A stretch of 64,000 nucleotides of DNA, from NCBI RefSeq assembly GCF_034497705.1, contig NZ_JAXRUV010000005.1:62001-126000 (forward strand). The letters are read 5' to 3'. Under the pieces are notes generated by a model that worked only from the letters and a program-made list of their open reading frames with translations, was not told the DNA's origin and searched no databases. The position numbers and the translations under genes are program-made. Shown piece after piece: positions 16,318-25,563 of the stretch. Source of the DNA: Marinococcus luteus_A (GTDB lineage Bacteria; Bacillota; Bacilli; Bacillales; Marinococcaceae). Positions within the stretch are counted from its first letter, which is position 1, and each line of letters begins with the position of its first letter.

Positions 16318-18417
16318 TTAAAATCCTTCGTACTTTACCTGATACGCTTTCGAAATAGCCCGTGCCCGATCCGGCACATCCAGCTTTTTGAAAATTTTTG
16401 TAACGTGATTTTTCACCGTATGGTCGCTAATAAACAGTTTTTCAGCGATCTCGCGGTTATTATCTCCTTTTATAATCAGCTCCAGCACTTCCTGCTCCCG
16501 GGAGGAGAGAGGTGGTTTGTTTGGTACTGCCGGAACCACCGATTCTTCTTTCACCTCTGCCGAATCCTGAAAAAACAGCTCCTGGTCGTTGATAAACGTT
16601 TGCTCCAGGAAATTCAGAAAGCTATCCTTCCATTCTTCCGAGATGTTTGTCATCGCTTGTATTTCCCTCCGGCCTCCGCTTTCTGCATACACCATGGTCA
16701 TAGCAAATACTTCAGCCTGCGCCCCTGTGCTTAAACGTGATCTGTTAACACCCCCCTTGAGGGAACGGCCTTCTTCCAACACTTCTCCGACCTGGCTGTC
16801 CGGCATTAATTCCTGGATGATCGCCGGGGAATAAGCAGACAGCCTGCATGCCCCTGTGATGGATGATACAAAGGAAGTTGAAAAGTTTCCATTAGCAGTA
16901 TATTGCTCAGCAATTTCCGCTGCCCGGCTTGAGAGTGCAAAGGCTTCCGGATCAAATTGTTTTACCGCCAGATGCATGGCATCGAGCTGCTTATGCATGC
17001 TAAGTCCCGACTCCTCTCCGGAAAGCTTCATGGACACACCGCCGATCACAGAGAGAGCTTCCAGAAATTCCTCTACCTGCCGGGTTCTCACTTCCTGCGT
17101 ACCTACGCAGAGTACTCCAAGTATTTCCCCCTGAAAAATTAAAGGGCACTCGAGTACCGGCTCCTTCCACGGCGTTTTCGCCTGTTTCACTTTTTCACGC
17201 TCTGTATCCAGTCCAGAAAAATATTCTGCCGCTGTGCTTTCTGCATAAAGCTCCAGCTCCTGCCTGGAATATCCTCTTGAAATCATCCGGTATTTTCCGC
17301 GCTCTTTCTTTTTCAACAGCAGCATGGCGAATGTGCCCTGACTCATGCTCAGACTGGCGTCTATAAGTATATAGCTGACTTTTTTTATATCCGGGCCAGC
17401 CGCCATCAGCCTGCCTATTTCGACCAAAGACCCCAGCTGTTGAATTTGACGATTATTTTCCTCTGCAAGCCAGTCTGTTTTCACTTTAGCTTCTATTACC
17501 GAAATCATGGTGAGTAAAAATTCTTTTCCTTTTGCGGATAAAAACTTGCGAGAAAAGCTCCCTCCAAAGATGACGGCGGAGGCTCCATTAGTTTGCTGGA
17601 TCGGCAGCGCAAAAAACAGAAGAGGCGAAAGCCCGTAACGCTGCCAAAAATAACTTTGGGGGCGTTCCTTTAAATTTTCCAAAAACAAAGTCTCCTCTGA
17701 CAGCAGCACTTTGCCGAGCGGCCCTTCCCCGGGGTGGAATGAAAGAGCCTCTAACGCCTCCCTATGCTTTCCGGTCACGCATGTCGTTTCGTATACACCT
17801 TCCTCCCCCTCTTCCGCTATCCCTAGTACCTCTGCTTCTTCAAGACCATCAATGAGCAGCTTCAGTAATTCTTCCGTAGATTGCCGCTGAAGGGCCCGGT
17901 GCATTAACATGGTATGATTTTCGGATGAAGACTGCCCGTCAAAGCAAAGCGCCAGGACATTTGCCGCCTTTTGGAAACGGCCAAGCCATTTTTCTCTTTC
18001 CTCGATATAAAACGACGGTGTCTGTTTAATGATTTCCTTCCAGCCGCCCGTTTTTCCATACGTTGATTCAAGACTTGCTTCCACTGTTTTTTGTGCCCCT
18101 TCTTCAACCAGCAGTCCAGCCAGCAAAAAATAATTTGGGCTTTCATTTTTTTGCAGCGGAACCACTGCTATATGAATCCCAGGAAAAAGATCGTAGAAAA
18201 AAGGCTCTCGTGCGTTTAACTTTCCTTTAAACATATGATTTATTTTATCTCTGAGCCCTGACTCCGGGGCAGTATCGAGCGCTGCGAACAGTTCATTTTC
18301 CCCGTCGGTAAAAGCAGCTTCGTTCCCCAGGCTGTCAACGACTAGCAAAGTAACATTATATAAGGAAGTATACATCGCCTGTATTTCCTCCATTATCTCT
18401 GTACGCTGATCCCTCAT
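16318..18417 (-). CDS. Multidomain LuxR-type regulator, probable Tad regulator
   Basis: A protein of 699 residues. The C-terminal ~65 residues are a LuxR/GerE helix-turn-helix (LSSREQEVLELIIKG, then NREIAEKLFISDHTVKNHV). The middle looks like two GAF-type sensory modules (about 170-310 and 330-470), each with a hydrophobic GILCVG/VIFGG strand. The first ~130 residues resemble a PocR-like ligand domain but I am not certain. An all-helical stretch (~480-620) lies before the HTH. No receiver Asp or kinase motif is seen. It lies directly upstream of the Tad genes on the same strand, 167 bases away. Control of that locus is inferred from position. The start ATG is behind GGGGGCCG. Confidence 0.75.
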   Translation of the reverse strand: MRDQRTEIMEEIQAMYTSLYNVTLLVVDSLGNEAAFTDGENELFAALDTAPESGLRDKINHMFKGKLNAREPFFYDLFPGIHIAVVPLQKNESPNYFLLAGLLVEEGAQKTVEASLESTYGKTGGWKEIIKQTPSFYIEEREKWLGRFQKAANVLALCFDGQSSSENHTMLMHRALQRQSTEELLKLLIDGLEEAEVLGIAEEGEEGVYETTCVTGKHREALEALSFHPGEGPLGKVLLSEETLFLENLKERPQSYFWQRYGLSPLLFFALPIQQTNGASAVIFGGSFSRKFLSAKGKEFLLTMISVIEAKVKTDWLAEENNRQIQQLGSLVEIGRLMAAGPDIKKVSYILIDASLSMSQGTFAMLLLKKKERGKYRMISRGYSRQELELYAESTAAEYFSGLDTEREKVKQAKTPWKEPVLECPLIFQGEILGVLCVGTQEVRTRQVEEFLEALSVIGGVSMKLSGEESGLSMHKQLDAMHLAVKQFDPEAFALSSRAAEIAEQYTANGNFSTSFVSSITGACRLSAYSPAIIQELMPDSQVGEVLEEGRSLKGGVNRSRLSTGAQAEVFAMTMVYAESGGRREIQAMTNISEEWKDSFLNFLEQTFINDQELFFQDSAEVKEESVVPAVPNKPPLSSREQEVLELIIKGDNNREIAEKLFISDHTVKNHVTKIFKKLDVPDRARAISKAYQVKYEGF

Positions 18418-18657
18418 AAATACGGCCCCCTATGCTTCGTTCTTGGCCCTGTGGCTGTATATTAGCTTTAAAAAATAAGCTTTCAATAGGAAACAGGGAC
18501 CTTTTGCCTTGTCCTGTAGTCCTAATTTCAATGTATACGCATTTTATACCTTTATCAGGGGAAATTAAAAGCTTTTTTCAGGATCTCCGGGCAATTCAAG
18601 AAGAATTTACCTTTCTCTGTGAATGCATATGCGACCAAACTCACTGGTCCTTTTACT

Positions 18658-18686
18658 TTGATTGCTCCTATTGATTTCGGTATGAT
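18658..18686 (+). promoter_or_regulatory. Probable sigma-A promoter of the sulfotransferase gene
   Basis: TTGATT and TATGAT are separated by exactly 17 bases, ending 30 bases before the start codon. Confidence 0.6.
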
Positions 18687-18716
18687 GGATGCATTCATTC
18701 CATAGGAGGCATGGCA

Positions 18717-19619
18717 ATGCGAAAAACTGTTTACATTCATGTGGGTTATCACAAAACAGCTACTACATTTCTGCAGAAAAGCATTTATCCTAAATTGAAA
18801 CAGCAAATTACATATCTTTCCCGAAAGCGAATTCAGCAGTATCTCTATCAGGTACGGCATAAAAAATTATCAGAAGCACAGATTCTTGAACTGCGCAGCG
18901 GGATAGAGGAAATGGCAGAACCTGAAAAACCGCTGCTCATTTCCTACGAGGGGCTTTCCGGCAATCCAATGTCCATGAGAGAAAAAATTAAAGACAATCA
19001 CACTATTTTAAAGGACCTCCGCCGCGTGTTCCCAGAAGAAACCTACGATGTGCATATTATTGTCGGCGTCCGCCATCAGCTTGATCTTCTTACCTCGCTT
19101 TATGTGCAGTACATTCACCAGGGCGGCTACAAGCAAGCTGACACCGTGTTTGAAGAATGGGAACGTCTCGGTGTCCTTGACGGCTACTACTACTTTAATT
19201 ACCTGGAACAAGTAAAGCATTTATTTGGCAGCAGCAACTACTATCTCATGCAGTACGAACGGTTCAGAGAAAATGAAATGAAGGAGCTCACAAAACTTCT
19301 TCAGTATATGGGAATTACAGAGGTGCCCGAATACAGTCCTGCAAAGGTTAATCGAAGCTATGGCACAATGCAGGTGAAAGCTGCAAGAAAGATGAACTAT
19401 TTCCTAAAAACCCCCTTCAACCCAAACGCTCCTGTGCCAACGAAAAGAAGAACGCCTGTCTCCAGGGTTATACTGCAGAATAAAGCAAGCTTTACGCTTC
19501 ATTATAAAAGATATTCCCTGCCGGAATCTCTGCAGCAGGTGCTTCAGGCAAAATACGAAAGCGACAATCAATTGTTTTTTCACCATTACGGAATCGATTA
19601 CACGAAGAAGGAAATTTAG
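18717..19619 (+). CDS. Sulfotransferase-family protein
   Basis: The N-terminus KTVYIHVGYHKTATTFLQ carries the PAPS-binding loop typical of sulfotransferases (G-x-HKT-x-TT). A downstream VGVRHQLDLLTSLYVQY segment matches the 3'-phosphate-binding region with Arg and Ser. No signal peptide or membrane helix, so the enzyme is cytoplasmic. It would transfer sulfate to a sugar, lipid or polymer precursor. The second ATG (18717) is preferred because AGGAGG lies seven bases upstream; the first ATG is only one base from it. No PAPS-synthesis gene is near. Being next to the Tad locus suggests a surface polymer as acceptor, but that is speculation. Confidence 0.8.
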   Translation: MRKTVYIHVGYHKTATTFLQKSIYPKLKQQITYLSRKRIQQYLYQVRHKKLSEAQILELRSGIEEMAEPEKPLLISYEGLSGNPMSMREKIKDNHTILKDLRRVFPEETYDVHIIVGVRHQLDLLTSLYVQYIHQGGYKQADTVFEEWERLGVLDGYYYFNYLEQVKHLFGSSNYYLMQYERFRENEMKELTKLLQYMGITEVPEYSPAKVNRSYGTMQVKAARKMNYFLKTPFNPNAPVPTKRRTPVSRVILQNKASFTLHYKRYSLPESLQQVLQAKYESDNQLFFHHYGIDYTKKEI

Positions 19620-19721
19620 TGGACCTAATTTTCAATAGCTGTTCCCATCTTGCTTCAGGTTAGGATTGAACGTTGCTTTCCCCGGGTAAAGTTATTCAAA
19701 TCATTTGAAGGAGGCTGAGAT

Positions 19722-19880
19722 ATGTATGAACAGGAACAAAGGGACGCAGCTGATAAGCCAAACCGTTTGTTTTTAAAAATCACTAAAAAACCTCTTCTTT
19801 CTTCTTCTATTGTTTATAGTGTCATGCTGACCGCCATAGCGATTATTGGTATAGCTGGAAAAGACAAAAATTCAAATTAA
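19722..19880 (+). CDS. Small single-pass membrane protein, 52 aa, unknown
   Basis: An ATG eight bases after GAAGGAGG opens a 52-codon frame. The product has a polar N-terminal half (MYEQEQRDAADKPNRLFLKI), then a hydrophobic helix of ~20 residues (SSSIVYSVMLTAIAIIGIAG) and a short KDKNSN tail. A terminator follows 21 bases downstream. The ribosome site, hydrophobic helix and terminator support a real gene. I do not recognise the family. It is about 100 bases after the sulfotransferase gene on the same strand and could be cotranscribed with it. Confidence 0.55.
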   Translation: MYEQEQRDAADKPNRLFLKITKKPLLSSSIVYSVMLTAIAIIGIAGKDKNSN

Positions 19881-19901
19881 TTAGAGAATCAAAAATAGTT
19901 A

Positions 19902-19930
19902 AAGGAGACCCGTTTGTGCCGGGTCTCCTT
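19902..19930. terminator. Bidirectional terminator
   Basis: AAGGAGACCCG pairs with CGGGTCTCCTT. On the minus strand it is followed by TTAACTATTTTTG and so can end the fmdA-fmdB unit; it may also end the small plus-strand gene. Confidence 0.75.
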
Positions 19931-19932
19931 CT

Positions 19933-20202
19933 TTAATGTCCCGCCTGCCATGGGCGGGGCGTCCGCTGCATGGTCGTTTGTTTTGCGGGCAGATCTTTTC
20001 GCTGCACTGTTTTAGGCTGCATTCCGCTTTCAATCCGGGACTTTACTTTCGCATCCATTCTTGGCACGTGCACCGGCCGAAATATTCTCCGTGCCGTTTC
20101 CGCGCATGAAGGACACGGGGCTTCATTAACCCGGGCGCCTTTTGACATAATCCAGCTTTCGAACGTACCGCACGTCCGGCATTCAAAGGTGAACTGGGCC
20201 AT
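19933..20202 (-). CDS. fmdB: FmdB-family zinc-ribbon protein
   Basis: The start MAQFTFECRTCGTFESW with CRTC, then CPSC some 22 residues later, forms a two-knuckle zinc ribbon; the remaining tail is basic (KVKSRIESGMQPKTVQRK). FmdB proteins are encoded beside formamidase in methylotrophs and other bacteria and are thought to be regulators, but their activity is not settled. I start at 20202, one base after the fmdA stop; an upstream extension overlaps fmdA and does not fit the family. About 89 residues. Confidence 0.85.
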   Translation of the reverse strand: MAQFTFECRTCGTFESWIMSKGARVNEAPCPSCAETARRIFRPVHVPRMDAKVKSRIESGMQPKTVQRKDLPAKQTTMQRTPRPWQAGH

Positions 20203-20203
20203 G

Positions 20204-21388
20204 CTAATCAAGCTCCGGCAAAATATTTTTATAAAATATATCTTTAGGCAGGGCGAGCGTGCAGCAAGCATTCGGTATATCCACGACACCTGCTACAGTG
20301 CCCTGTACCGGCGCAGTACCCAAGAGCATATAGGCCTGCTCCCCTGTGTAGCCGAGTGTTTTCAGAAAATCAATCGCATTCAGGCACGCATTCCTGTAGG
20401 CGACATTGGCATCAAGATATGTCTGCGCTCCCGAGAACTCGTTCACCGACACGCCTTCAAAAACGAGAAATTCATTGTAATGCGGCATGACCGGTCCTGG
20501 CTTAAAGACAGGGTTACGCTTAATACGGTGTTTTTCCATGCCGTTCTTTATCACGTGTACTTTCAGGTCTATCCAGCCAGGCATTTCAATGCCGCCGCAG
20601 AACGTAATTTCTCCGTCTCCCTGCGAGAAATGAAGATCTCCTACAGAAAGCTTCGCTCCATCTACAAACACCGGAAAGTACACTCTTGACCCTTTCGAAA
20701 GGTTCTTAATGTCGCAGTTGCCCCCGTTTTCCCTCGGTGGCACCGTTCTTGCTCCTTCGGCGGCTACCCGTTCGAACTCTTCCCCTTTGAGTTCACCGAG
20801 CACGACCGAATCCTTCGTTGGAAGATTTGCAAGCGGAGGCACCCGGTCAGGGTTTGTATCCACCAGTTCCTTCTCCCTGCGGTTCCATTCATTCAGCATG
20901 TCCTGTGAAGGAGCCACGCCGATCAGCCCCGGATGAATAATGCCTGCAAACTTAACATTCGGCACATGCCTCGAAGTAGCATAAATACCTTCAAAATCCC
21001 AAATGGATTTGGCTGCTTCCGGATAATGGTCCACTAAAAAGCTACCGCCGTTTTCTTTGGCGAAAATACCGTTAAATCCCCATTCATGCGAGTGAAACGT
21101 GCCGATATCCAAAATATCAACAACGAGCAGGTCCCCCTCCTCCACGCCGTTCACATGCACCGGCCCGCTTAGTACATGCACACGGTCAAGGTTCACATGT
21201 TTAATATCCGAAGGGTCATCATTGTTGCTGATCTGGCCGTCGGTCCAGTCCAGGCATTCCATCCGGAACGTTTCTCCCGGTTCTACAGAAAAAGCGGCAG
21301 GAATGTCCGGGTGCCAGCGATTGTGACCCGGGGTCGTCTGCTGGTCCATTGTTTTATTGAGGTCTACTTCAAACAGTTTTTTCGGCAT
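20204..21388 (-). CDS. fmdA: Formamidase (acetamidase/formamidase family)
   Basis: Formamide + water gives formate + ammonia, in the cytoplasm. The family signature SVGDLHFSQGDGEITFCGG is present (about residues 246-264), along with the N-terminal TPGHNRWHPDIPA and the C-terminal AVQGTVAGVVDIPNACCT-like segment. 394 residues is close to the Methylophilus FmdA length. The start ATG is behind GGAGGG. It is followed by fmdB. The other copy at 1031-2323 is only distantly similar, so the window has two amide hydrolases of this family. No amide transporter is adjacent. Confidence 0.9.
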   Translation of the reverse strand: MPKKLFEVDLNKTMDQQTTPGHNRWHPDIPAAFSVEPGETFRMECLDWTDGQISNNDDPSDIKHVNLDRVHVLSGPVHVNGVEEGDLLVVDILDIGTFHSHEWGFNGIFAKENGGSFLVDHYPEAAKSIWDFEGIYATSRHVPNVKFAGIIHPGLIGVAPSQDMLNEWNRREKELVDTNPDRVPPLANLPTKDSVVLGELKGEEFERVAAEGARTVPPRENGGNCDIKNLSKGSRVYFPVFVDGAKLSVGDLHFSQGDGEITFCGGIEMPGWIDLKVHVIKNGMEKHRIKRNPVFKPGPVMPHYNEFLVFEGVSVNEFSGAQTYLDANVAYRNACLNAIDFLKTLGYTGEQAYMLLGTAPVQGTVAGVVDIPNACCTLALPKDIFYKNILPELD

Positions 21389-21461
21389 ATAAAACCCTCC
21401 TGTTTATAAAGATAGTCAGAGACACGGCAGACGATATTTAAATTTTCTGAATATATAAGCT

Positions 21462-21488
21462 AAAAAAGGAGGGAGTCCCCCCTTTTTC
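21462..21488 (-). terminator. Terminator of the aldolase gene
   Basis: AAAAAGG(A)GGG pairs with CCC(C)CCTTTTT around AGTC; on the minus strand the second arm ends in a T run. Confidence 0.7.
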
Positions 21489-21493
21489 TGTTC

Positions 21494-22546
21494 TTATGCC
21501 AAAGTAATCGACTCATCCGCATAAACGCTTTGAACAGAGCGGATAATCTCTATGCCATCATCCATCGGACGCTGGAACGCCTTACGCCCCATAATCAGTC
21601 CCATGCCGCCGGCACGCTTGTTAATTACCGCTGTTTTTACAGCATCTTCCAAATCCGACTCTGCAGAACCGCCGCCGGAGTTGATTAAGCCGGCCCGCCC
21701 CATAAACGAGTTCATCACCTGATAACGGGTCAGGTCAATTGGGTGGTCGCTTGTCAGCTCTGAATAAACCTTGTCGTGCGTTTTGCCGTAGCCGACAGCT
21801 GTATAGCCGCCGTTGTTGGTCGGCATCTTCTGTTTCACAATATCAGCCTGCAGGCTGGCTGATAAATGGATCGCCTGACTCGTCAGATCGGAAGCAGTGT
21901 GATAATCGGTGCCGTCTTTTTTAAAGCCGGGGTTACGCAGATAGGCCCAGAGAATAGTGCCAAGACCGAGCTGATGAGCCCGTTCAAAGGCCTGCGACAC
22001 TTCCTGGATCTGGCGGTCGCTCTGCTCTGAACCGAAGTATATCGTTGCTCCGACCGCAACTGCTCCCATCTCATAGGCCCGCTCAACAGAGCCGAACATA
22101 ATCTGGTCGTGCGTTTCCGGGTAAGTTAACAGTTCATTGTGGTTAATTTTGGCAATGAAAGGAATTTTGTGCGCATAATCTCTTGCGATCGAGCCAAGTG
22201 CCCCGACCGTTGAAGCTACAGCATTACAGTTACTTTCCATCGCAAGCTTCACAATATTTTCCGGATCGAAATACATCGGGTTCGGAGCAAATGAAGCACC
22301 TGCCGAATGCTCGATTCCTTGGTCTACCGGCAGAATGGACAGATAACCCGTTCCGCCTAGCTGTCCGTGGTCAAACAAGCTCTGCAGGTTGCGCAGAACT
22401 ACCGGAGAACGATCTGTCGATTTGTATACCCGGTCGACGAAGTCAGGGCCCGGCACATAAAGGTTTTCCTTCGGTACCGTTTTGCTTTCATGATTTAATA
22501 AGTAATCCGCGTCCTGTCCTAATATTTCCTTCGTTGAAGCCATCAT
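21494..22546 (-). CDS. fbaB: Fructose-bisphosphate aldolase, class I (DhnA/FbaB type)
   Basis: A 350-residue TIM-barrel aldolase. Key elements: SILPVDQGIEHSAG near residue 70, PFIAKINHNELLTYP, ADIVKQKMPTNNGGY (the Schiff-base lysine region), and the phosphate-binding SGGGSAESDLEDA and GGMGLIMGRKAFQRP. It interconverts fructose 1,6-bisphosphate with the two triose phosphates by a Schiff base, in glycolysis and gluconeogenesis. The ribosome site GAGGAGG allows either of two adjacent ATGs. It stands alone on its strand with a 3' terminator. pckA in the same window points to gluconeogenic capacity. Confidence 0.93.
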   Translation of the reverse strand: MMASTKEILGQDADYLLNHESKTVPKENLYVPGPDFVDRVYKSTDRSPVVLRNLQSLFDHGQLGGTGYLSILPVDQGIEHSAGASFAPNPMYFDPENIVKLAMESNCNAVASTVGALGSIARDYAHKIPFIAKINHNELLTYPETHDQIMFGSVERAYEMGAVAVGATIYFGSEQSDRQIQEVSQAFERAHQLGLGTILWAYLRNPGFKKDGTDYHTASDLTSQAIHLSASLQADIVKQKMPTNNGGYTAVGYGKTHDKVYSELTSDHPIDLTRYQVMNSFMGRAGLINSGGGSAESDLEDAVKTAVINKRAGGMGLIMGRKAFQRPMDDGIEIIRSVQSVYADESITLA

Positions 22547-22784
22547 AATACCTCCTCACCAGTTTAGGAAATTCTTCTTACCTAATTCCCTTTTTAGGGA
22601 AGAACATAAACAAATTTTCGAAAGATTTTATGAAGGGCACTGCCTCTGGAAAAATGTTTATATGAATGATTTTCGCTTTAATTATAAGATTCTTTAGGAT
22701 TGTGACGATATATATAACAAGTGCTGCTCCTTAATTAAAACTTTTATAATGCAATCAACTTTTCCGCTGGAAAGGGCGTTTCTT

Positions 22785-23618
22785 ATGAAAATAAATTATC
22801 TGTTTGTGATGTTTTTTTTGTATATGTTCCTTAGTATTTTCATAGGAATCGGTTTTGCTGTCCTTATGCCGGTCGTCATTCCCATACCTGGTTCTTTTTT
22901 ACAAATGTTTTATATTGCTTCGATTGCAGCTGGCGTCGCACTCGGGCTTTTGAATTACTTTCTTTTCTTCGGCTTTGTACGCAGGTGTATCTTTCATTTT
23001 CAGACTGTATTGACCTCTGTGCGAAACGGGGACCTGAGCGCCCGCGCCTCCTTTCAAAGTACCGGAATGATTGGTCGTTTAAATGCCGATTTGAACCGTA
23101 CCATTGCCCACCTTGAAATAACCAAAGAAATGGCTGGACGCGACGATTTAACAAAGCTGCCCAACCGGGCTGCCCTGCAGCAGTTTTTTCAGGAAATCTC
23201 CGAAGCGCGCCTTCCTTATCTTCTCTATTTTATCGACGTTGACCAATTCAAAACCATTAATGATACTTACGGCCATGTTACCGGCGACCGCGTGCTTCAA
23301 TTTACTGCCGGCAGAATTGCCAGCGCCTGCTTTTCGGAACAGCGTCTTTATCGTTTAGGTGGAGATGAGTTTGTCATCATGGAAATAACTGGAACAAAAA
23401 ATGGAAAAAGCACGCAGCTGACTCAAAGCCGGATAGATCAGCAGCTCCGGGTCCCCTACACAGATGGGGAAAACACTTTTACGATCACCGTGAGCGTTGG
23501 AACTTACGAATCCCTGAATCAGCAGGAGGATTTCGCCGCCGTGCTTCATAAAGCCGATCAGGCAATGTATAAAAACAAACGTCAAAAGCATAAAAATATA
23601 CTTCCTTTAAGCGAATAA
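22785..23618 (+). CDS. Membrane-bound GGDEF diguanylate cyclase
   Basis: Two N-terminal hydrophobic helices (about residues 3-27 and 38-60) are followed by a HAMP-like linker (VLTSVRNGDLSARASFQ) and a full GGDEF domain (residues ~110-270). DDLTKLPNRAAL and YFIDVDQFKTINDTYGH are intact, and the active loop LYRLGGDEFVIME is canonical, so it can probably make c-di-GMP from two GTP. The product-inhibition RxxD site is absent (the positions before the active loop read FSEQ). The ATG at 22785 is preferred to an upstream ATG without a ribosome site. It precedes a chemoreceptor gene, but there is a promoter between them. Confidence 0.88.
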   Translation: MKINYLFVMFFLYMFLSIFIGIGFAVLMPVVIPIPGSFLQMFYIASIAAGVALGLLNYFLFFGFVRRCIFHFQTVLTSVRNGDLSARASFQSTGMIGRLNADLNRTIAHLEITKEMAGRDDLTKLPNRAALQQFFQEISEARLPYLLYFIDVDQFKTINDTYGHVTGDRVLQFTAGRIASACFSEQRLYRLGGDEFVIMEITGTKNGKSTQLTQSRIDQQLRVPYTDGENTFTITVSVGTYESLNQQEDFAAVLHKADQAMYKNKRQKHKNILPLSE

Positions 23619-23686
23619 ATACGGGAAGCCTTTAGTCCACCGAAAAATCCCTTCACAATTTCTTCATTTTTACAGTAACAATGACC

Positions 23687-23716
23687 TATACTTTTGAGCC
23701 TAATTTATATCGATAA
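23687..23716 (+). promoter_or_regulatory. Candidate sigma-D promoter of the chemoreceptor gene
   Basis: TATACTTT, 14 bases, ATCGATAA: six of eight matches in each box to the Bacillus sigma-D consensus (TAAAGTTT and GCCGATAA). Sigma-D drives motility and chemotaxis genes, and the next gene is a chemoreceptor. Confidence 0.5.
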
Positions 23717-23853
23717 ATGTCTGTAGAGTTAATTCTTTTTATCTGTTTATTATTTCCATTCCATCATTCTCACAAAAAGCAGAAATAAAAGAACAACAGC
23801 TATATTTTTCGCAGGGGAAAGTATTACTACATTAATTTAAAGGGGTGTATGGA

Positions 23854-25551
23854 ATGAAGGGATGGTTTAACTTCAAAAGTCTTCGCGCGAAAATCCTAAC
23901 TGGTTTTTTGTCACTTGTGGTGCTGGTAACAGCACTCGGAATCTATAATTTTTACGCTAACAGCAAGGCGAATGCCGAAACCGAAGGCATCGTTGAGGAG
24001 CAGCTGCCGCTGTTAATCGCTGACGAAAAGCTCGCTTTTAATATGGCCCAGCGTGTTGCTTTATCCCGTGGATACCTTTTATTCGGCGACGAGGAATTCA
24101 AAAGCAGCTTCATGGAATATACCGAGGAGAGTGCTGCCCTGGAAGAGGAAACAATCGCCGATTTCGGTTCCGATGAACTAGGAGCCTTAATAGAACAAAG
24201 CATCGAATGGGAGCAGATTATTACCTCAGAAGTATTTCCAGCCTATGAAGCAGGAAATGAAGAAGAAGCTAAACAAATTTTAAACACAGAAGCTAAACCG
24301 CTAGCCCGCGAGATTATGACCGGATTTGAAGAAACCGCAGCAGAAAGAGAAGGAGAAATTACTGCAGCGGGAGAAAATATGCTTGAAAGCGGCAGAAACA
24401 TGATGACCACCGGCACTATTATTTCGCTCCTGGTGATCATTGCCGGTGTGGCAATTGCCTTTTTCATGGCGCGCACGATTTCTGCACCGATCAAGGCAGT
24501 TATGCAGCGGATGCAGTCCATTGCCGATGGCGATTTGAGCCAGGAGCCGATGCAGACTACTACACGCGACGAAACCGGCAAGCTCGTCCTCGCTGCCAAC
24601 CAGATGAATGACAACATGGCCCAGCTGCTTACACAAATTAAAACGATGTCCGCGAATGTATCGGGTCAGAGTCAGAATTTAACCCATTCTGCCAACGAGG
24701 TGAAAGCAGGATCCCAGCAGGTGGCTGTTACGATGGAGGAGCTTGCTTCCGGGGCAGAATCCCAGGCCACAAGTGCCAGCAGCATTGCCTCTTTAATGAG
24801 TGATTTCACAGAAAATGTTTCTGAGGCCCATACAAAGGGGGAAGACGTCCGCAATGCCTCGACTCATATTTTGTCTATTACAAATGAAGGTCGCGAGCTG
24901 ATGGATAATTCGGTTCATCAAATGGAAAAAATCGATGCTATTGTGAAAAATGCCGCTGTGAAGGTTGAAGGACTTGATAAACAGTCCCAGGAGATTTCAA
25001 AATTAGTGTCTGTCATTAATGATATTGCTAACCAGACCAATCTGCTTGCTTTAAATGCAGCCATTGAGGCTGCCCGGGCTGGCGAACAGGGGCGCGGCTT
25101 TGCCGTGGTCGCTGATGAAGTGCGGAAGCTGGCCGAGCAGGTCTCTGCTTCCATCACAGATATTACCGGCATCGTTGAAGGAATTCAGAACGAATCTTCT
25201 TCCGTCACTGCATCTCTGCAGTCAGGCTATAAAGAAGTGGAAATCGGCACCACCCAGATCCAGACCACAGGTGAAACCTTTAATACAATTAATACTGCTA
25301 TTCAGGAAATGGCAGAAAATCTTCAATCTGTTACTCAAAATCTGGCAGCTATCTCTTCAAGCAGCCAAGAAATTAATGCTTCTATTGAAGAAATAGCTTC
25401 AGTATCCGAGGAATCTGCTGCCGGAGTTGAACAGACTGCGGCTTCCGTCCAGCAGACGAGCAGCTCCATGGAGGAAGTTTCCGCTAATTCGGAAAACCTT
25501 AACGATCTTGCCCGCCAGCTGAACGCTGAAGTAGATAAATTCAAGCTGTAA
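23854..25551 (+). CDS. Methyl-accepting chemotaxis protein
   Basis: The order is: cytoplasmic start and first membrane helix (about residues 12-32), a ~150-residue extracellular four-helix-type sensor (rich in Glu), second helix (~187-207, TIISLLVIIAGVAIAFFM), HAMP domain, then a long coiled-coil signalling region with the conserved hairpin tip IANQTNLLALNAAIEAARAG and VADEVRKLAEQ. The receptor binds a ligand outside and controls CheA. The ATG at 23854 has AAAGGGG eight bases upstream. A sigma-D-like promoter lies upstream and a terminator after. The ligand cannot be told from sequence. Confidence 0.95.
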   Translation: MKGWFNFKSLRAKILTGFLSLVVLVTALGIYNFYANSKANAETEGIVEEQLPLLIADEKLAFNMAQRVALSRGYLLFGDEEFKSSFMEYTEESAALEEETIADFGSDELGALIEQSIEWEQIITSEVFPAYEAGNEEEAKQILNTEAKPLAREIMTGFEETAAEREGEITAAGENMLESGRNMMTTGTIISLLVIIAGVAIAFFMARTISAPIKAVMQRMQSIADGDLSQEPMQTTTRDETGKLVLAANQMNDNMAQLLTQIKTMSANVSGQSQNLTHSANEVKAGSQQVAVTMEELASGAESQATSASSIASLMSDFTENVSEAHTKGEDVRNASTHILSITNEGRELMDNSVHQMEKIDAIVKNAAVKVEGLDKQSQEISKLVSVINDIANQTNLLALNAAIEAARAGEQGRGFAVVADEVRKLAEQVSASITDITGIVEGIQNESSSVTASLQSGYKEVEIGTTQIQTTGETFNTINTAIQEMAENLQSVTQNLAAISSSSQEINASIEEIASVSEESAAGVEQTAASVQQTSSSMEEVSANSENLNDLARQLNAEVDKFKL

Positions 25552-25563
25552 TATGAGCAGGAC

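Noticed and set aside
19970..20689. Plus-strand frame of 239 codons across fmdB and fmdA
   Set aside because: Opposite two supported genes; no ribosome site.
23845..23853. GTG start three codons upstream for the chemoreceptor
   Set aside because: It lies inside the ribosome site; the ATG at 23854 has normal spacing.
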